A stretch of DNA of 64,000 bases from Leucothrix mucor DSM 2157 (GCF_000419525.1 NZ_ATTE01000001.1:682001-746000), one strand, 5' to 3'. Numbered from the stretch's first letter, positions 24,393 through 35,807 are shown. Made by a program: numbers and translations. The notes: generated by a model not told the origin, from the letters alone.

Positions 24393-25265
24393 TTATTTCG
24401 TCTCCATATCTAAGTCACCTGCATTAGCTGCTTCCAAATAAATGTAATCCACATAGCGATCAATCAAGTGATCTTCAAAATGATCAATCGAACGATTTTT
24501 CAAGCCGCTGATAAATCCATTCCAGGCATCTTTCCTGCGTTCAATCAAATTGAGTTGTTTTAGCCGTCCATTGGCATTCAGATAGTGCTCCTGACCGGTA
24601 TGTCGGTAACCCAACCAAGCCGGTGGAACGCGCGTAACGATATCGTTATTGTTAACCCAGCGAATATGATCCACTTTAACGAAGTTAATGTAGCGCTTGT
24701 TGCCAACTCTTGGGCTGCCAAAGGTATAGATTTGTGCAGGGTTAGACTTTATATGTGACAACATGCAGCGTCCGGCACAAATGGTGGCCATCGCTCCGCC
24801 GAGTGAGTGTCCGGTAAACCAAAGTGTTTTGTCATTACTCAGTAAGCTGCCTTCCAGCACAGGCCAGATGTCGTCTACCTCACGCTTAAATCCACGATGA
24901 ACACGTCCGATAGTTTCAGCGACAGCCGTTGCGGCATCTAAATCTGCACGCAAATCATTCCACTCAGAAGGCTCGGTTCCACGACAGGCGATAACATGGT
25001 CATACTCATTAATAAAGGAGTAGGCCTGAGAGCCATCAAAGTCGTAATACAAGACCGTATGGAAATTGAGTTGTTCAGCGGCTTTTCTGACTTCATCTTC
25101 AGGCAGGTAGGCAATCATCGATAGCTCAGCAAAGAGTAGCGAGCGGGCTAAAGGCTTCAGGCTGGTGATCGATGCGGTGTTTTTAGAGCGGATTAACAGA
25201 TCATCAACTGTCTGCATCCCTTTTTTTACCGCTGGCGCGACATCCGTTAAAGTGGCTTTGCTCAT
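24393..25265 (-). CDS. Lipase class 3 family protein
   Basis: A 290-aa alpha/beta hydrolase of the class 3 lipase (PF01764) type. The nucleophile elbow is WFTGHSLGGAMA, preceded by the family segment IACRGTEPSEWNDLRADLDA; the Asp is likely in WVNNNDIVTRVPP and the His in the C-terminal DHFEDHLIDRY. There is no signal peptide, so it is probably cytoplasmic, unlike typical secreted lipases. The ATG at 25265 is chosen because the family-like sequence starts after it; no strong ribosome site is visible and an ATG at 25295 is possible. Natural substrate unknown. Confidence 0.82.
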   Translation of the reverse strand: MSKATLTDVAPAVKKGMQTVDDLLIRSKNTASITSLKPLARSLLFAELSMIAYLPEDEVRKAAEQLNFHTVLYYDFDGSQAYSFINEYDHVIACRGTEPSEWNDLRADLDAATAVAETIGRVHRGFKREVDDIWPVLEGSLLSNDKTLWFTGHSLGGAMATICAGRCMLSHIKSNPAQIYTFGSPRVGNKRYINFVKVDHIRWVNNNDIVTRVPPAWLGYRHTGQEHYLNANGRLKQLNLIERRKDAWNGFISGLKNRSIDHFEDHLIDRYVDYIYLEAANAGDLDMETK

Positions 25266-25406
25266 TGTTATCTGAATGGATACTATAAAAGTCATAAGTC
25301 TACAGTATCCGGTATTTTTTAGACTAATTTTTCAGTTCGAACGCGTGCATGTAATAGTTAGCTACTCAGGTGTTCATTAGTAAGTAATTTATTTAAAGAG
25401 GCAAGT

Positions 25407-26681
25407 ATGGCTGTGGTCAGTTGTGATGATCCAAAGTTTGGAGCGAGACTAATTCCGGTTGATGAGGCTTTGCAGCGTCTAAGCGAACAAGTTAAGTCAG
25501 TTACCGAAGCTGAGTGGGTGAGTGTCTCAGATAGTCTACTTAGAGTATTAGCTGAGCCTGTATTCTCAACAATTAACGTGCCACCACTTGCCAATAGCTC
25601 CATGGATGGTTACGCACTTCGGGCTGCAGATTTAATTACTGAGCCGACTAAGTCGTTTAGAGTCAGTCAGCGTATTCCTGCGGGTAGTGTGGGGGAATAT
25701 TTGGAAGTTCGAACCGTTGCGAGGATTTTTACTGGTGCACCGCTGCCGGATGGTGCGGATGCGGTGGTGATGCAGGAGGTCTGTACGGTCCATGAAGTAG
25801 ATTCGGAGGTGTCCATTACTATCAGCGGTACCGTCAAAGTCGGTGAGAATGTACGCGATGCTGGCGAAGATATTCGAGAGAACGATGAAATCTTGAGTGT
25901 TGGGCATCGCCTTGCTCCGCAAGATTTGGGTTTATTAGCATCTGTTGGTGTTACTAAAGTAAAAGTTTTTAAGAAGTTACGGGTTGCTGTGTTCTTCACT
26001 GGCGATGAACTTCGTGAGCCGGGCGAGCCTTTAGGAGTAGGTCAGATTTATAACTCTAATCGCTTTACCTTGGTTGCTATGTTGCAGCGGATGGGTTGTG
26101 AGGTAATTAATTTAGGAATTGTGACCGATACATTAGAAGGTACTATCGAGGCATTATCGCAGGCGGCATCGCAAGCTGACTTGGTAATGACTAGCGGTGG
26201 CGTATCAGTTGGTGAGGAAGATCATGTTAAAGCGGCCGTTGAATCGCTCGGCCAGTTGGACCTTTGGAGCATTAGCATTAAACCAGGGAAGCCATTAGCA
26301 TTTGGCCAGATTAATTCTGCAGGACGCAGCGTACCTTTTCTGGGAATGCCAGGAAATCCGGTTTCGGTGTTTGCAACGACATGTATTTTGGGTCGCCCGT
26401 TTATTCAGGCAATGCAAGGCATGCCATTTAAGTGCATTCAGGGCTTTAAAGTGCCAGCAGCATTCGATTTGAACTACACCGTAAGGCGTCAGGAATACCT
26501 TCGTGTAAGGCTTCAACATGATGATGTGGGTGGTTTAGCACTGCAATCTTTCCCAAATCAAAGTTCAGGAGTACTGACTTCAGCAAGTTGGGGTGACGGG
26601 TTTGCGATTGCGCGGGAAGGGTCAGCGGTAAAAAAAGGGGATATATTAGAATATTTGCCGTTTAGCTTTTTCGATCTTTAA
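25407..26681 (+). CDS. moeA: Molybdopterin molybdenumtransferase
   Basis: A 424-aa MoeA, which inserts molybdate into adenylated molybdopterin. Conserved segments include PPLANSSMDGYALRAADL near the N-terminus, RIFTGAPLPDGADAVVMQE, the MPT-binding domain with IYNSNRFTLVAMLQRMG and MTSGGVSVGEEDHVK, KPGKPLAFGQI and LGMPGNPVSVFAT. Length and domain order are standard. GAGG precedes the ATG. No other moa or mob gene is adjacent. A good terminator follows. Confidence 0.94.
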   Translation: MAVVSCDDPKFGARLIPVDEALQRLSEQVKSVTEAEWVSVSDSLLRVLAEPVFSTINVPPLANSSMDGYALRAADLITEPTKSFRVSQRIPAGSVGEYLEVRTVARIFTGAPLPDGADAVVMQEVCTVHEVDSEVSITISGTVKVGENVRDAGEDIRENDEILSVGHRLAPQDLGLLASVGVTKVKVFKKLRVAVFFTGDELREPGEPLGVGQIYNSNRFTLVAMLQRMGCEVINLGIVTDTLEGTIEALSQAASQADLVMTSGGVSVGEEDHVKAAVESLGQLDLWSISIKPGKPLAFGQINSAGRSVPFLGMPGNPVSVFATTCILGRPFIQAMQGMPFKCIQGFKVPAAFDLNYTVRRQEYLRVRLQHDDVGGLALQSFPNQSSGVLTSASWGDGFAIAREGSAVKKGDILEYLPFSFFDL

Positions 26682-26729
26682 TAAGTTGATCAAGAGAAAG
26701 GAGGCTTAAGGTGTAAAAATATGAAAATA

Positions 26730-26757
26730 GTCCTGAGTAATTGGCAGGGCTTTTTTT
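26730..26757 (+). terminator. Terminator after moeA
   Basis: GTCCTG (26730-26735) pairs with CAGGGC (26745-26750), with one G-U pair, followed by seven T (26751-26757). Confidence 0.6.
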
Positions 26758-26839
26758 GTGGGGTGTAGAAACAGGTGAGATTCTATTTATTACAGACATG
26801 AAAAAGGGAGTCCGAAGACTCCCTAAATCATTGAATAAG

Positions 26840-26916
26840 TGGCGCACTGGGAGAGATTCGAACTCCCGACCCTCTGGTTCGTAGCCAGATACTCTATCCA
26901 ACTGAGCTACCAGTGC
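26840..26916 (-). tRNA. tRNA-Arg(ACG)
   Basis: A 77-nt cloverleaf with encoded CCA. The anticodon loop CTACGAA between TCTGG and CCAGA gives ACG. D-arm AGCTCAGTTGG and T-arm GGGAGTTCGAATCTCTCC are normal; the T stem has one wobble-type end pair. Confidence 0.95.
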
Positions 26917-26934
26917 GTGCTTTCAAGGCGGCGA

Positions 26935-26963
26935 ATAATGAAGGTTTTGAAAGATCATGTCAA
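26935..26963 (-). promoter_or_regulatory. Promoter of tRNA-Arg(ACG)
   Basis: On the minus strand: TTGACA (26963-26958), 17-bp spacer, CATTAT (26940-26935), followed by a GC-rich discriminator (TCGCCGCC) typical of stable-RNA promoters. Confidence 0.65.
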
Positions 26964-27010
26964 CAACTAATTTTCAAAAACTTTATTAATCATTTCAAGG
27001 AACATTGCAA

Positions 27011-27102
27011 TGGCGGAGAAGGAGGGATTCGAACCCTCGATACGGGATAAACCATATACTCCCTTAGCAGGGGAGCGCCTTCAGCCACTCGGCCACTTCT
27101 CC
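27011..27102 (-). tRNA. tRNA-Ser(GCT)
   Basis: A 92-nt class II tRNA with a long variable arm and encoded CCA. The anticodon loop CTGCTAA between CTCCC and GGGAG gives GCT. Confidence 0.95.
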
Positions 27103-27128
27103 AACTGCAAGATTTCTTGAAGGGCCGT

Positions 27129-27157
27129 AGAATACTCACAAACTTTATTTTCGTAAA
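27129..27157 (-). promoter_or_regulatory. Promoter of tRNA-Ser(GCT)
   Basis: On the minus strand: TTTACG (27157-27152), 17-bp spacer, TATTCT (27134-27129), then ACGGCCC as a GC-rich discriminator. Confidence 0.55.
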
Positions 27158-27294
27158 GTCTTTTTTTAATTTTTTTTGATTATTTTAAAAAAACAGTTTT
27201 TGAGCGAATTCAGCTGGAAATATTTGATTTATCGTGTCAGTCAGTTTAACCTTCCGCGATTGTGTTAAACGTGGCACTTCAACAGGAGCAGCTA

Positions 27295-28044
27295 ATGCGT
27301 AAGACATTGATTGCAGGTAATTGGAAGTTGAATGGCTCTGGTGAGAGTATCACTGAGTTACTTAAAGGTATTGTTGCTGGTTTGCCGGAAACAGAGTCTT
27401 TATCCGTTGCAGTATGTCCTCCTTATATATACATACCGATGGTTGCTGATATTTTAAGTGATCAACGCGTTATGGTTGGCTCACAAAATGTAGCTGCCCA
27501 TGCAAAGGGAGCATATACCGGAGAGATCAGTGCCAGTATGTTGAGTGAATTCGGTTGCCAGTATGGCTTAGTCGGTCACTCGGAGCGTCGTAGTCTATAT
27601 AATGAGGCGGATGCCGATGTTGCGGTCAAGTTTAAAGTGCTAAGCGACTCGGGTATTATTCCGGTGCTATGTGTTGGTGAAACACTAGAAGAGCGTGATC
27701 AGGGTGTGACCGAGTCCGTAGTGTCTCGTCAGATTCAGGCAGTAATTGATCAGCACGGTATTGCTGCGTTTGCAGCGGCCGTGATTGCGTATGAGCCGGT
27801 TTGGGCAATTGGTACCGGAAGAACGGCTACGCCAGAGCAGGCACAAGATGTGCATGCGGCTATTAGAGCGCTGCTGGCGACATACGATAAGGCAATCGCG
27901 GATACTGTTCAGATTGTTTACGGTGGTAGTATGAATCCCGGTAATGCCGCTGAACTGCTGGCAATGTCGGATATTGATGGCGGCCTGATTGGTGGCGCAT
28001 CATTGAATGCAGATGACTTCCTGGCGATTTGCCGGGCGGCTTAA
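27295..28044 (+). CDS. tpiA: Triosephosphate isomerase
   Basis: A 249-aa TIM-barrel enzyme interconverting dihydroxyacetone phosphate and glyceraldehyde 3-phosphate. It has the catalytic Lys in AGNWKLNGS, catalytic His in VGHSERRSLY, catalytic Glu in AYEPVWAIGTGRTA and the phosphate loop YGGSMNPGNAAEL. The ATG at 27295 has AGGAG at 27284-27288; the longer frame to 27262 is not likely. It is followed by secG, the usual gammaproteobacterial neighbour. Confidence 0.97.
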   Translation: MRKTLIAGNWKLNGSGESITELLKGIVAGLPETESLSVAVCPPYIYIPMVADILSDQRVMVGSQNVAAHAKGAYTGEISASMLSEFGCQYGLVGHSERRSLYNEADADVAVKFKVLSDSGIIPVLCVGETLEERDQGVTESVVSRQIQAVIDQHGIAAFAAAVIAYEPVWAIGTGRTATPEQAQDVHAAIRALLATYDKAIADTVQIVYGGSMNPGNAAELLAMSDIDGGLIGGASLNADDFLAICRAA

Positions 28045-28064
28045 CTTAGAAAAACTTAATTATT

Positions 28065-28469
28065 ATGCTCTATAACATTTTATTGATCGTGCAGTTAGTT
28101 GTCTCCCTTGGAATTATTGGCTTGGTGCTAATGCAGCACGGTAAAGGAGCTGATGCTGGTGCCGCATTTGGCGGAGGCGGCGGAGGTGGCGCTTCCGGGT
28201 CTGTATTCGGTTCTCAAGGTTCGGGTAATTTCCTGAGTCGTTCAACAGCTATCTTAGCGACTGTGTTCTTTGTTAACTCTTTGTTACTGGCTTGGTTGGT
28301 TGCTCATCCAGAAGGTGGTACTCAAAGTGTTGTAGAATCTGTCGTAACAAGTACTAGTCAAGCACCAGAAAAAGCAGTACCATCTGCGCCTTCTGATGTA
28401 CCGGTGCCAGCGGCGGCCTCAACGCCAGCAGAAACAGCTTCGGATGTTCCTGTCGCACCAAAAGAGTAA
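28065..28469 (+). CDS. secG: Preprotein translocase subunit SecG
   Basis: A 134-aa inner-membrane protein of the SecYEG channel. It has two hydrophobic segments separated by the hallmark loop LMQHGKGADAGAAFGGGGGGGASGSVFG, then FLSRSTAILATVFF. The C-terminal tail from about residue 85 is Ala/Pro/Val-rich and likely disordered, as in many proteobacteria. It lies 20 bases after tpiA and 12 bases before tRNA-Leu(GAG), keeping the conserved tpiA-secG-leuU order. Confidence 0.95.
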   Translation: MLYNILLIVQLVVSLGIIGLVLMQHGKGADAGAAFGGGGGGGASGSVFGSQGSGNFLSRSTAILATVFFVNSLLLAWLVAHPEGGTQSVVESVVTSTSQAPEKAVPSAPSDVPVPAAASTPAETASDVPVAPKE

Positions 28470-28481
28470 GTTTTTATCAGT

Positions 28482-28567
28482 GCCGATGTGGTGGAATTGG
28501 TAGACACGCCATCTTGAGGGGGTGGTGGCCCTAGGCTGTGCCGGTTCGAGTCCGGCCATCGGCACCA
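28482..28567 (+). tRNA. tRNA-Leu(GAG)
   Basis: An 86-nt class II tRNA with encoded CCA. The anticodon loop TTGAGGG between CCATC and GGTGG gives GAG. Position after secG matches leuU of E. coli. Confidence 0.93.
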
Positions 28568-28612
28568 AGTATTATGCAAACCGTTAGTCACACTAATGAG
28601 TGTTGTAACAAG

Positions 28613-28639
28613 AGGCCTGATTTTTATCAGGCCTTTTTT
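28613..28639 (+). terminator. Terminator after tRNA-Leu(GAG)
   Basis: AGGCCTGA (28613-28620) and TCAGGCCT (28627-28634) form a perfect 8-bp stem, ending in TTTTTT. Confidence 0.85.
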
Positions 28640-28913
28640 GTATGTTATTCAGGCTGGGTTTTGCTGAATTCTATATCCTCTGCTCCACGACATAATCCTA
28701 ATAATAGTGTGTACCTCAGAGGGGCCGGTATCGCAATGTTAAGAAGGTTGCCCATTTGTCGGGGATGGATTATGCTTTGTCGGCAATCTATAAAGGGGTG
28801 TCGTAGTCGCCTGACTATGAATACAGAAAATAATCACAGGGACCGTCGAGTTCCATTTAAGTGCCCAACTCAGTCACTACATATTAAATGGTAGTATATT
28901 TTAGGAGTTCCAA
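28640..28913. other. Intergenic leader of the repeat-protein gene
   Basis: About 270 bases between a terminator and the next ATG. No convincing gene, promoter or tRNA is seen. A reading frame crossing the region overlaps the tRNA and terminator and has atypical composition, so I do not call it. TTAGGAG at 28901-28907 is the ribosome site of the next gene. Confidence 0.4.
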
Positions 28914-30305
28914 ATGCTGAACAAGAGTTATGCCTCAGCGGCTATTCTATCTTTATTAATCCCAATGTCTTACGCAGCTGAGGCAGACCGTGTCGATGCA
29001 ACTGATACTTTACCTGATGCTAAGCCTGGCGAATGTTATTCAAAGGTTATCGTACCGGCTGTTTTCGAAACAGTATCTGAAGAAGTGCTGGTAAAGCCTG
29101 AGACTAATACTGTTGAAATTGTTCCTGCAGTGTTCGATGTTCAAGAAAAAGAAGTACTGGTTAAAGAGGCGTTCACTCGCTTGAAAGCAGTACCTGCAAA
29201 ATACCGTACTGAAACGGAAGAAGTTGAAGTTTCTCCAGCACGTTCTGAGTGGGTTACCCGTTTAGATCGTCGTGGTATTCCTGCGAGCCCTGCATTATTG
29301 GCAGCGGCTGTGACTAATGGTGTTGACCTTGAGTCTGCTAAGCCTAGTCAGTGTTTCAGCGAGTACTATGTTCCTGCTAAGTTTGAAACAACTGAAAAAG
29401 AAGTGCTGGTTAAGGAAGAAGCAGAGCAGATCAATATCGCTGATGCTCAGTACGAGCAGACAGAAGAGACTGTAATGGTTAAGGCATCCAGCAAGGATAA
29501 AGTCCTGGTGGAAGCTGAGTACGAAGTAATCGAAGAGCAGGTAATGGTAGAGCCAGCTAAGGCCGTTTGGAAAAAAGGAACTGGCCCAATTACTCGTATT
29601 GATAACGCAACAGGCGATATCATGTGTCTGGTTCAGATCCCTGCTGTTTATAAGACCATTAAGAAGACTGTCTTGAAGGCGCCTTCAACAGTTGAAGAAG
29701 TTGAAGTACCTGCAGAGTCTATCGTTGTACCCGTTAGCCGTTTGGTTAGTGATTCAGCGGCAGATCGTGAAAAACTACCAGCAGAATTCAGTACAGTTAA
29801 AGTAACGACTAAAGTTGCTGATGCTGCGTTTATCTGGAGAGATTCCGAAGTATCTGGTGAAGGTACTGCGACGGGTAACAGAATTTGCTTGAAAGAAATT
29901 CCAGCAGAGTTCACAACAATTAAGAAGCAAGTGATCGAAGAGCCTGCAACAATTGTTGAAGAGAAAGTACCTGCTGAGTACAAGACTGTTAAAGTTAAGA
30001 ATGTTTCTGCAGAAGCTGAAGAGCGTCGCACAATCGTTCCAGCGGTTTATAACACCATCGAAAAGCGTGTTAAGAAATCTAGCGAGCGTTTGGAGTGGCA
30101 GCGTGTGTTGTGTGAAACAAACATGACTCGTGATACTAACAAGCAAATTCAGCAAGTGCTGAAAGATGCGGGTTACTATAATGGTCCTATCGATGGCAGC
30201 ATCGGTCGCGGAACATTGCTATCTGTAGAGCGTTACCAGAAAGACAACAATCTTCCAACAGGTGGTCTGACTATTCAGATGCTTGAGAAGATGGGTATCA
30301 TGTAA
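28914..30305 (+). CDS. Secreted repeat protein with C-terminal peptidoglycan-binding domain
   Basis: A 463-aa exported protein. The first ~22 residues are a signal peptide ending near SYAA. From about residue 42 to 395 there are roughly twelve copies of a 15-20 residue unit of the form (V/I)PA-V/E-(Y/F)xTxxxxVxVK, for example VPAVFETVSEEVLVK and VPAEYKTVKVKNV. Between groups lie spacers with conserved Cys (GECYSKV, SQCFSEY, DIMCLVQI, NRICLKEI). The end (IQQVLKDAGYYNGPIDGSIG to the C-terminus) is a PG_binding_1 domain. It probably sits in the periplasm attached to peptidoglycan. I do not recognise the repeat family. Confidence 0.75.
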   Translation: MLNKSYASAAILSLLIPMSYAAEADRVDATDTLPDAKPGECYSKVIVPAVFETVSEEVLVKPETNTVEIVPAVFDVQEKEVLVKEAFTRLKAVPAKYRTETEEVEVSPARSEWVTRLDRRGIPASPALLAAAVTNGVDLESAKPSQCFSEYYVPAKFETTEKEVLVKEEAEQINIADAQYEQTEETVMVKASSKDKVLVEAEYEVIEEQVMVEPAKAVWKKGTGPITRIDNATGDIMCLVQIPAVYKTIKKTVLKAPSTVEEVEVPAESIVVPVSRLVSDSAADREKLPAEFSTVKVTTKVADAAFIWRDSEVSGEGTATGNRICLKEIPAEFTTIKKQVIEEPATIVEEKVPAEYKTVKVKNVSAEAEERRTIVPAVYNTIEKRVKKSSERLEWQRVLCETNMTRDTNKQIQQVLKDAGYYNGPIDGSIGRGTLLSVERYQKDNNLPTGGLTIQMLEKMGIM

Positions 30306-30328
30306 CACGTCATGTGTTCTTGATATAA

Positions 30329-30359
30329 AAAAGGCCACTCAGAGATGAGTGGCCTTTTT
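30329..30359. terminator. Bidirectional terminator between the repeat-protein gene and tgt
   Basis: AAGGCCACTC (30331-30340) and GAGTGGCCTT (30347-30356) form a perfect 10-bp stem with A-runs before and T-runs after, so it works in both directions. Confidence 0.88.
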
Positions 30360-30388
30360 GTTTGTGTAAATCAATCAGCTTTTCGTAC

Positions 30389-31795
<1,407 letters not shown>

Positions 31796-31811
31796 CGTTT
31801 TTTTCGAGCAT

Positions 31812-31888
31812 GCGTCCGTAGCTCATCTGGATAGAGCATCGGCCTTCTAAGCCGAGGGTAGCAGGTTCGAGTCCTGCCGGACGCGCCA
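31812..31888 (+). tRNA. tRNA-Arg(TCT)
   Basis: A 77-nt tRNA with encoded CCA. The anticodon loop CTTCTAA between TCGGC and GCCGA gives TCT. Confidence 0.95.
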
Positions 31889-31916
31889 TTGTTCGGTTAG
31901 GAAATACTCTTTCAGT

Positions 31917-31993
31917 GGTGGGTGTAGCTCAGTTGGTAGAGCCCCGGATTGTGATTCCGGTGGTCGTGGGTTCGAGCCCCATCATCCACCCCA
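31917..31993 (+). tRNA. tRNA-His(GTG)
   Basis: A 77-nt tRNA with encoded CCA and the extra 5' G (G-1) facing C73. The loop between CCGGA and TCCGG gives anticodon GTG. Confidence 0.95.
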
Positions 31994-32124
31994 TTGAGTA
32001 GTTAGCTTGAATAAACCATATTCATGATTTATTCTAAAATTTCTCTAAGTGATTATACACAAGCGGCTTATAGCCATGTATAATCCCCGCTCCTAGCTCA
32101 TTGGCAGTAGCGGTGTAAGTCAAA

Positions 32125-32210
<86 letters not shown>

Positions 32211-32303
32211 TTTGACTTCTCCAAACCTGTCTCCGGGTAAATTTACGACTAACAGATTATATCTTCTCGCCGCATTGACGCGGTGGTTTATGAGGTTTTG
32301 TGC

Positions 32304-33611
32304 ATGCAAGTTTCAGTTGAATCCACTGGTAATATCGAACGTAAACTGACGATTACTATCCCAGCCGACCAAATTGACGGAGAAGTTGAATCCCGTCTGA
32401 AATCCTTGCGTGGACGCGTGAAGATAGATGGCTTCCGCCCAGGTAAAGTACCTTTGAGCGTTGTTAGCCAGCAATATGGCGATTCCGTATACCAAGAAGT
32501 GCTGGGTGAAACATTCCAACGCACTTTCAGCGAAGCAGTCGCTCAAGAAAACTTGCGTGTTGCTGGTCAGCCTGAAATCGCACCAGAGACTCTGGAGCGT
32601 GGTAAAGACCTGACTTACGTTGCAACGGTTGATATCTACCCTGAGTTTGAAATTGCTTCAATGGCTGAGCTGGAAGTTAAGCGCCCAGTGGTTGCTATTA
32701 AAGACGAAGATGTTGATCAGATGATCGAAAACCTGCGTCAACAGCAGAAAGAGTGGGAAACCATTGACCGCGCTTGTGAGAATGGCGATACCGTAAACAT
32801 CGATTTTGAAGGCTCATTGGACGGTGAGTTGTTCGATGGTGGTAGTGCTCAGGACTTTAATGTTGAGCTTGGTGCTGGCCGCATGCTGAAAGACTTTGAA
32901 GAAGGTCTGGTTGGTATGTCTAAGGGCGAAGAGAAGACAATCACTGTTGCCTTCCCTGATGAATACCCTGCAGAAAACCTGAAAGGCAAGAGCGCAGAAT
33001 TCAAGCTGACTGTAAATGACGTGAAGGCAGCTAAGTTGCCTGAAGTTGATGAAGCATTCATTGCTAAGTTTGGTGTTGATGCTGGCGATATGGAATCATT
33101 CCGCGCTGAAATCCGTCAAAACATGCAGCGTGAATTGGATAATGCCATTAAGAACCGCGTAAAGCAGTCTGTCATGGAAGGTTTGTCTTCACTGCACGAA
33201 ATTGACCTGCCTAAGGCATTGGTTAAGCAGGAAGTGACTTACGTTCGCAATGAAATGTCTGAGAACGCAAATGGCGCTGATATGTCTTCATTGCCAGATG
33301 AGTTGTTCGAAGAGCAGGCATCACGTCGTGTTAAGTTAGGTCTGATCGTTGGCGAAATCGTTACTAAAAACGAAATGAAGAGCGATGAGACAAAGATTGA
33401 TGAAATGCTGAATAACTTGGCTTCTACATATGAAGAGCCACAGCAGTTGATCGAGTATTACAAAAACAACCCACAAGCAATGCAGACTATCCAAGCAGCT
33501 GTTATGGAAGAGATGATTGTTGATTGGGTTGTGGCTCAAGCCAAAGTAGTTGATGAAGAAATGGCATTCACTGAGCTGATGAATCCTCAGCAGCAACAGG
33601 CTGCTGCATAA
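32304..33611 (+). CDS. tig: Trigger factor
   Basis: A 435-aa ribosome-bound chaperone. The N-terminal ribosome-binding domain carries the signature GFRPGKVPL; the FKBP-type PPIase domain spans about residues 150-245 ([29 protein letters not shown]); the rest is the helical chaperone domain, ending in a Gln/Ala-rich tail. The ATG at 32304 starts the usual MQVSVEST sequence. It heads the tig-clpP-clpX-lon block and may be reached by read-through from the tRNA cluster. Confidence 0.96.
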   Translation: MQVSVESTGNIERKLTITIPADQIDGEVESRLKSLRGRVKIDGFRPGKVPLSVVSQQYGDSVYQEVLGETFQRTFSEAVAQENLRVAGQPEIAPETLERGKDLTYVATVDIYPEFEIASMAELEVKRPVVAIKDEDVDQMIENLRQQQKEWETIDRACENGDTVNIDFEGSLDGELFDGGSAQDFNVELGAGRMLKDFEEGLVGMSKGEEKTITVAFPDEYPAENLKGKSAEFKLTVNDVKAAKLPEVDEAFIAKFGVDAGDMESFRAEIRQNMQRELDNAIKNRVKQSVMEGLSSLHEIDLPKALVKQEVTYVRNEMSENANGADMSSLPDELFEEQASRRVKLGLIVGEIVTKNEMKSDETKIDEMLNNLASTYEEPQQLIEYYKNNPQAMQTIQAAVMEEMIVDWVVAQAKVVDEEMAFTELMNPQQQQAAA

Positions 33612-33630
33612 TTATAAAGGAGTCAATGCT

Positions 33631-34239
33631 ATGTCAAATGCATTAGACACAAAAGCCTTGGGTTTAATCCCGATGGTTGTAGAGCAAACGTCAAGAGGTG
33701 AGCGTTCATACGACATCTATTCTCGTTTGTTAAAAGAGCGCGTGATTTTTGTTGTGGGTCCTGTTGAGGACCATATGGCAAATTTGATCGTTGCTCAGCT
33801 ATTATTCCTTGAGTCTGAGAATCCTGAGAAAGATATTCACTTATATATCAATTCTCCAGGTGGCGTAGTAACGGCTGGTATGGCAATTTACGATACCATG
33901 CAGTTCATCAAGCCTGATATCAGCACAATCTGTATTGGCCAAGCGGCTAGTATGGGTGCGGTATTGTTGGCTGGCGGCACCAAAGGTAAGCGTTATGTAT
34001 TGCCACATTCACGGGTGATGATTCATCAGCCGCTGGGTGGTTTTCAGGGACAAGCGACGGATATTGATATCCATGCTCGCGAAATCCTGAAAATTCGTGA
34101 TGAGTTAAACCGTGTTCTGGCCCACCACACCGGGCAAACATTGGAGACCATTGCGAAAGATACTGATCGTGATAACTTTATGGATGCAGAAACAGCGGTA
34201 TCTTACGGTCTGGTTGATGAGGTTCTCACTCAACGTTAA
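33631..34239 (+). CDS. clpP: ATP-dependent Clp protease proteolytic subunit
   Basis: A 202-aa serine peptidase forming the ClpP tetradecamer. The catalytic triad is visible as S107 (GQAASMGA), H132 ([10 protein letters not shown]) and D181 (TDRDNFM). An AAAGGAG site lies before the ATG, 19 bases after tig. ClpX, its unfoldase partner, follows after a terminator. Confidence 0.97.
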   Translation: MSNALDTKALGLIPMVVEQTSRGERSYDIYSRLLKERVIFVVGPVEDHMANLIVAQLLFLESENPEKDIHLYINSPGGVVTAGMAIYDTMQFIKPDISTICIGQAASMGAVLLAGGTKGKRYVLPHSRVMIHQPLGGFQGQATDIDIHAREILKIRDELNRVLAHHTGQTLETIAKDTDRDNFMDAETAVSYGLVDEVLTQR

Positions 34240-34264
34240 TCGTATTCAATGCTCTATGCTTCCG

Positions 34265-34290
34265 AGGCCTGTCGTTTGACAGGCCTTTTT
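34265..34290 (+). terminator. Terminator between clpP and clpX
   Basis: AGGCCTGTC (34265-34273) and GACAGGCCT (34278-34286) form a perfect 9-bp stem with a 4-nt loop, then TTTTT. Confidence 0.88.
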
Positions 34291-34364
34291 GCCTTTAGCG
34301 ATGTAATAATTGAAAGTGCTGGGTTAAATAGAGGCAGTTTAAACCCTTGTAACCTTGTATTTAG

Positions 34365-34394
34365 TTGATTCCGTATCCATATAGGAAGTATATT
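34365..34394 (+). promoter_or_regulatory. Candidate clpX promoter
   Basis: TTGATT (34365-34370), 18-bp spacer, TATATT (34389-34394), about 126 bp before the clpX ATG and downstream of the clpP terminator. Confidence 0.4.
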
Positions 34395-34520
34395 CATAAA
34401 TGAAGCATCGAAAGGGCATTGGTATTAAGCTTCCATTTGCCATTAATGTGCTTTGATTGAGCAGCTAATAGAGATTCATATGCTGTCTCTTCGATAAAAG
34501 AAAATGAGGAATTCTCTGGA

Positions 34521-35807
34521 ATGAGTAAAGACAAAAAAGACGATCAGGATAATGGGAAACTGCTGTATTGCTCGTTTTGTGGCAAGAGTCAGCATGAAGT
34601 TAGAAAACTGATCGCCGGGCCGTCTGTTTTTGTTTGTGATGAGTGTGTTGATTTATGTAACGACATCATCCGTGAAGAAATGCAGGAAAAAGACGATGGC
34701 GAGCAGGAAAAACTGCCGACGCCGCGTGAAATTAATAAATTCCTCGATGATTATGTCATTGGACAGGATGCTGCCAAAAAAGTACTGTCGGTCGCGGTGT
34801 ATAACCACTATAAGCGTCTACAGCACACTGGCGGTAAAGATGGCGTTGAGCTATCGAAAAGTAATATTTTGTTGGTTGGGCCTACCGGTAGCGGTAAGAC
34901 TTTACTGGCTGAGACATTGGCGCGCATGTTGAATGTGCCGTTTACGATGGCAGATGCTACCACGCTAACTGAAGCGGGTTATGTGGGTGAGGATGTTGAA
35001 AACATCATTCAGAAGCTGCTGCAGAAATGCGACTACGATGTAGAGAAGGCCGAGACTGGTATTGTTTACATCGATGAGATCGACAAGATTTCCCGTAAAT
35101 CAGACAATCCATCGATTACTCGTGATGTGTCTGGTGAAGGTGTACAGCAAGCCCTGCTGAAATTGATCGAAGGTACGGTTGCATCGGTTCCGCCGCAAGG
35201 TGGACGTAAGCACCCGCAGCAGGAGTTTTTGCAGGTTGATACCAAAAATATTCTGTTTATCTGTGGTGGTGCATTCTCCGGATTGGATAAAGTCATTCTG
35301 GATCGTACAGAGAAAGGCAGTATCGGTTTCTCGGCAAAAGTTAAAGAAGCAGATGGTAAAAAGTCATTTGGTGACGTGATTCAGGCGATTGAAGCAGAAG
35401 ATTTGGTTCGTTACGGACTGATTCCTGAGTTTGTTGGACGTTTACCGGTTATCGCAACGCTGCTTGAGCTTGATGAAGAGTCATTAGTACGTATTCTGAC
35501 TGAGCCTAAAAATGCACTGACCAAGCAGTATAAAAAGCTGTTTGATATGGAAGGCAGCGAGCTGGACTTCCGTGATGATGCATTGCACGCGATTGCTCGT
35601 AAGGCAATGGAGCGTAAGACTGGTGCTCGTGGATTGCGTAGTATCATGGAACGTATTCTGTTGGAGACAATGTATGACTTGCCTTCAGAAGAGGATGTAA
35701 CCAAAGTGGTTGTGGATGAGTCGGTTGTCTCGGGGGAGACGAAGCCTTATCTGATTTATGAAAGCCAGGACGCCGAGCCTGAGCGCAGAGTTTCTTCTGC
35801 AGATTAA
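34521..35807 (+). CDS. clpX: ATP-dependent protease ATPase subunit ClpX
   Basis: A 428-aa AAA+ unfoldase. The N-terminal zinc finger has C17, C20, C39 and C42. Walker A is GPTGSGKT (120-127), Walker B region [10 protein letters not shown], followed by sensor motifs and [17 protein letters not shown] in the small domain. It recognises substrates and feeds them to ClpP. A strong terminator separates it from clpP, so it can be expressed on its own. Confidence 0.97.
   Translation: MSKDKKDDQDNGKLLYCSFCGKSQHEVRKLIAGPSVFVCDECVDLCNDIIREEMQEKDDGEQEKLPTPREINKFLDDYVIGQDAAKKVLSVAVYNHYKRLQHTGGKDGVELSKSNILLVGPTGSGKTLLAETLARMLNVPFTMADATTLTEAGYVGEDVENIIQKLLQKCDYDVEKAETGIVYIDEIDKISRKSDNPSITRDVSGEGVQQALLKLIEGTVASVPPQGGRKHPQQEFLQVDTKNILFICGGAFSGLDKVILDRTEKGSIGFSAKVKEADGKKSFGDVIQAIEAEDLVRYGLIPEFVGRLPVIATLLELDEESLVRILTEPKNALTKQYKKLFDMEGSELDFRDDALHAIARKAMERKTGARGLRSIMERILLETMYDLPSEEDVTKVVVDESVVSGETKPYLIYESQDAEPERRVSSAD

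Noticed and set aside
28538-28894. A 118-codon open frame after secG
   Set aside because: It starts inside tRNA-Leu(GAG), passes through a strong terminator and resembles no protein.
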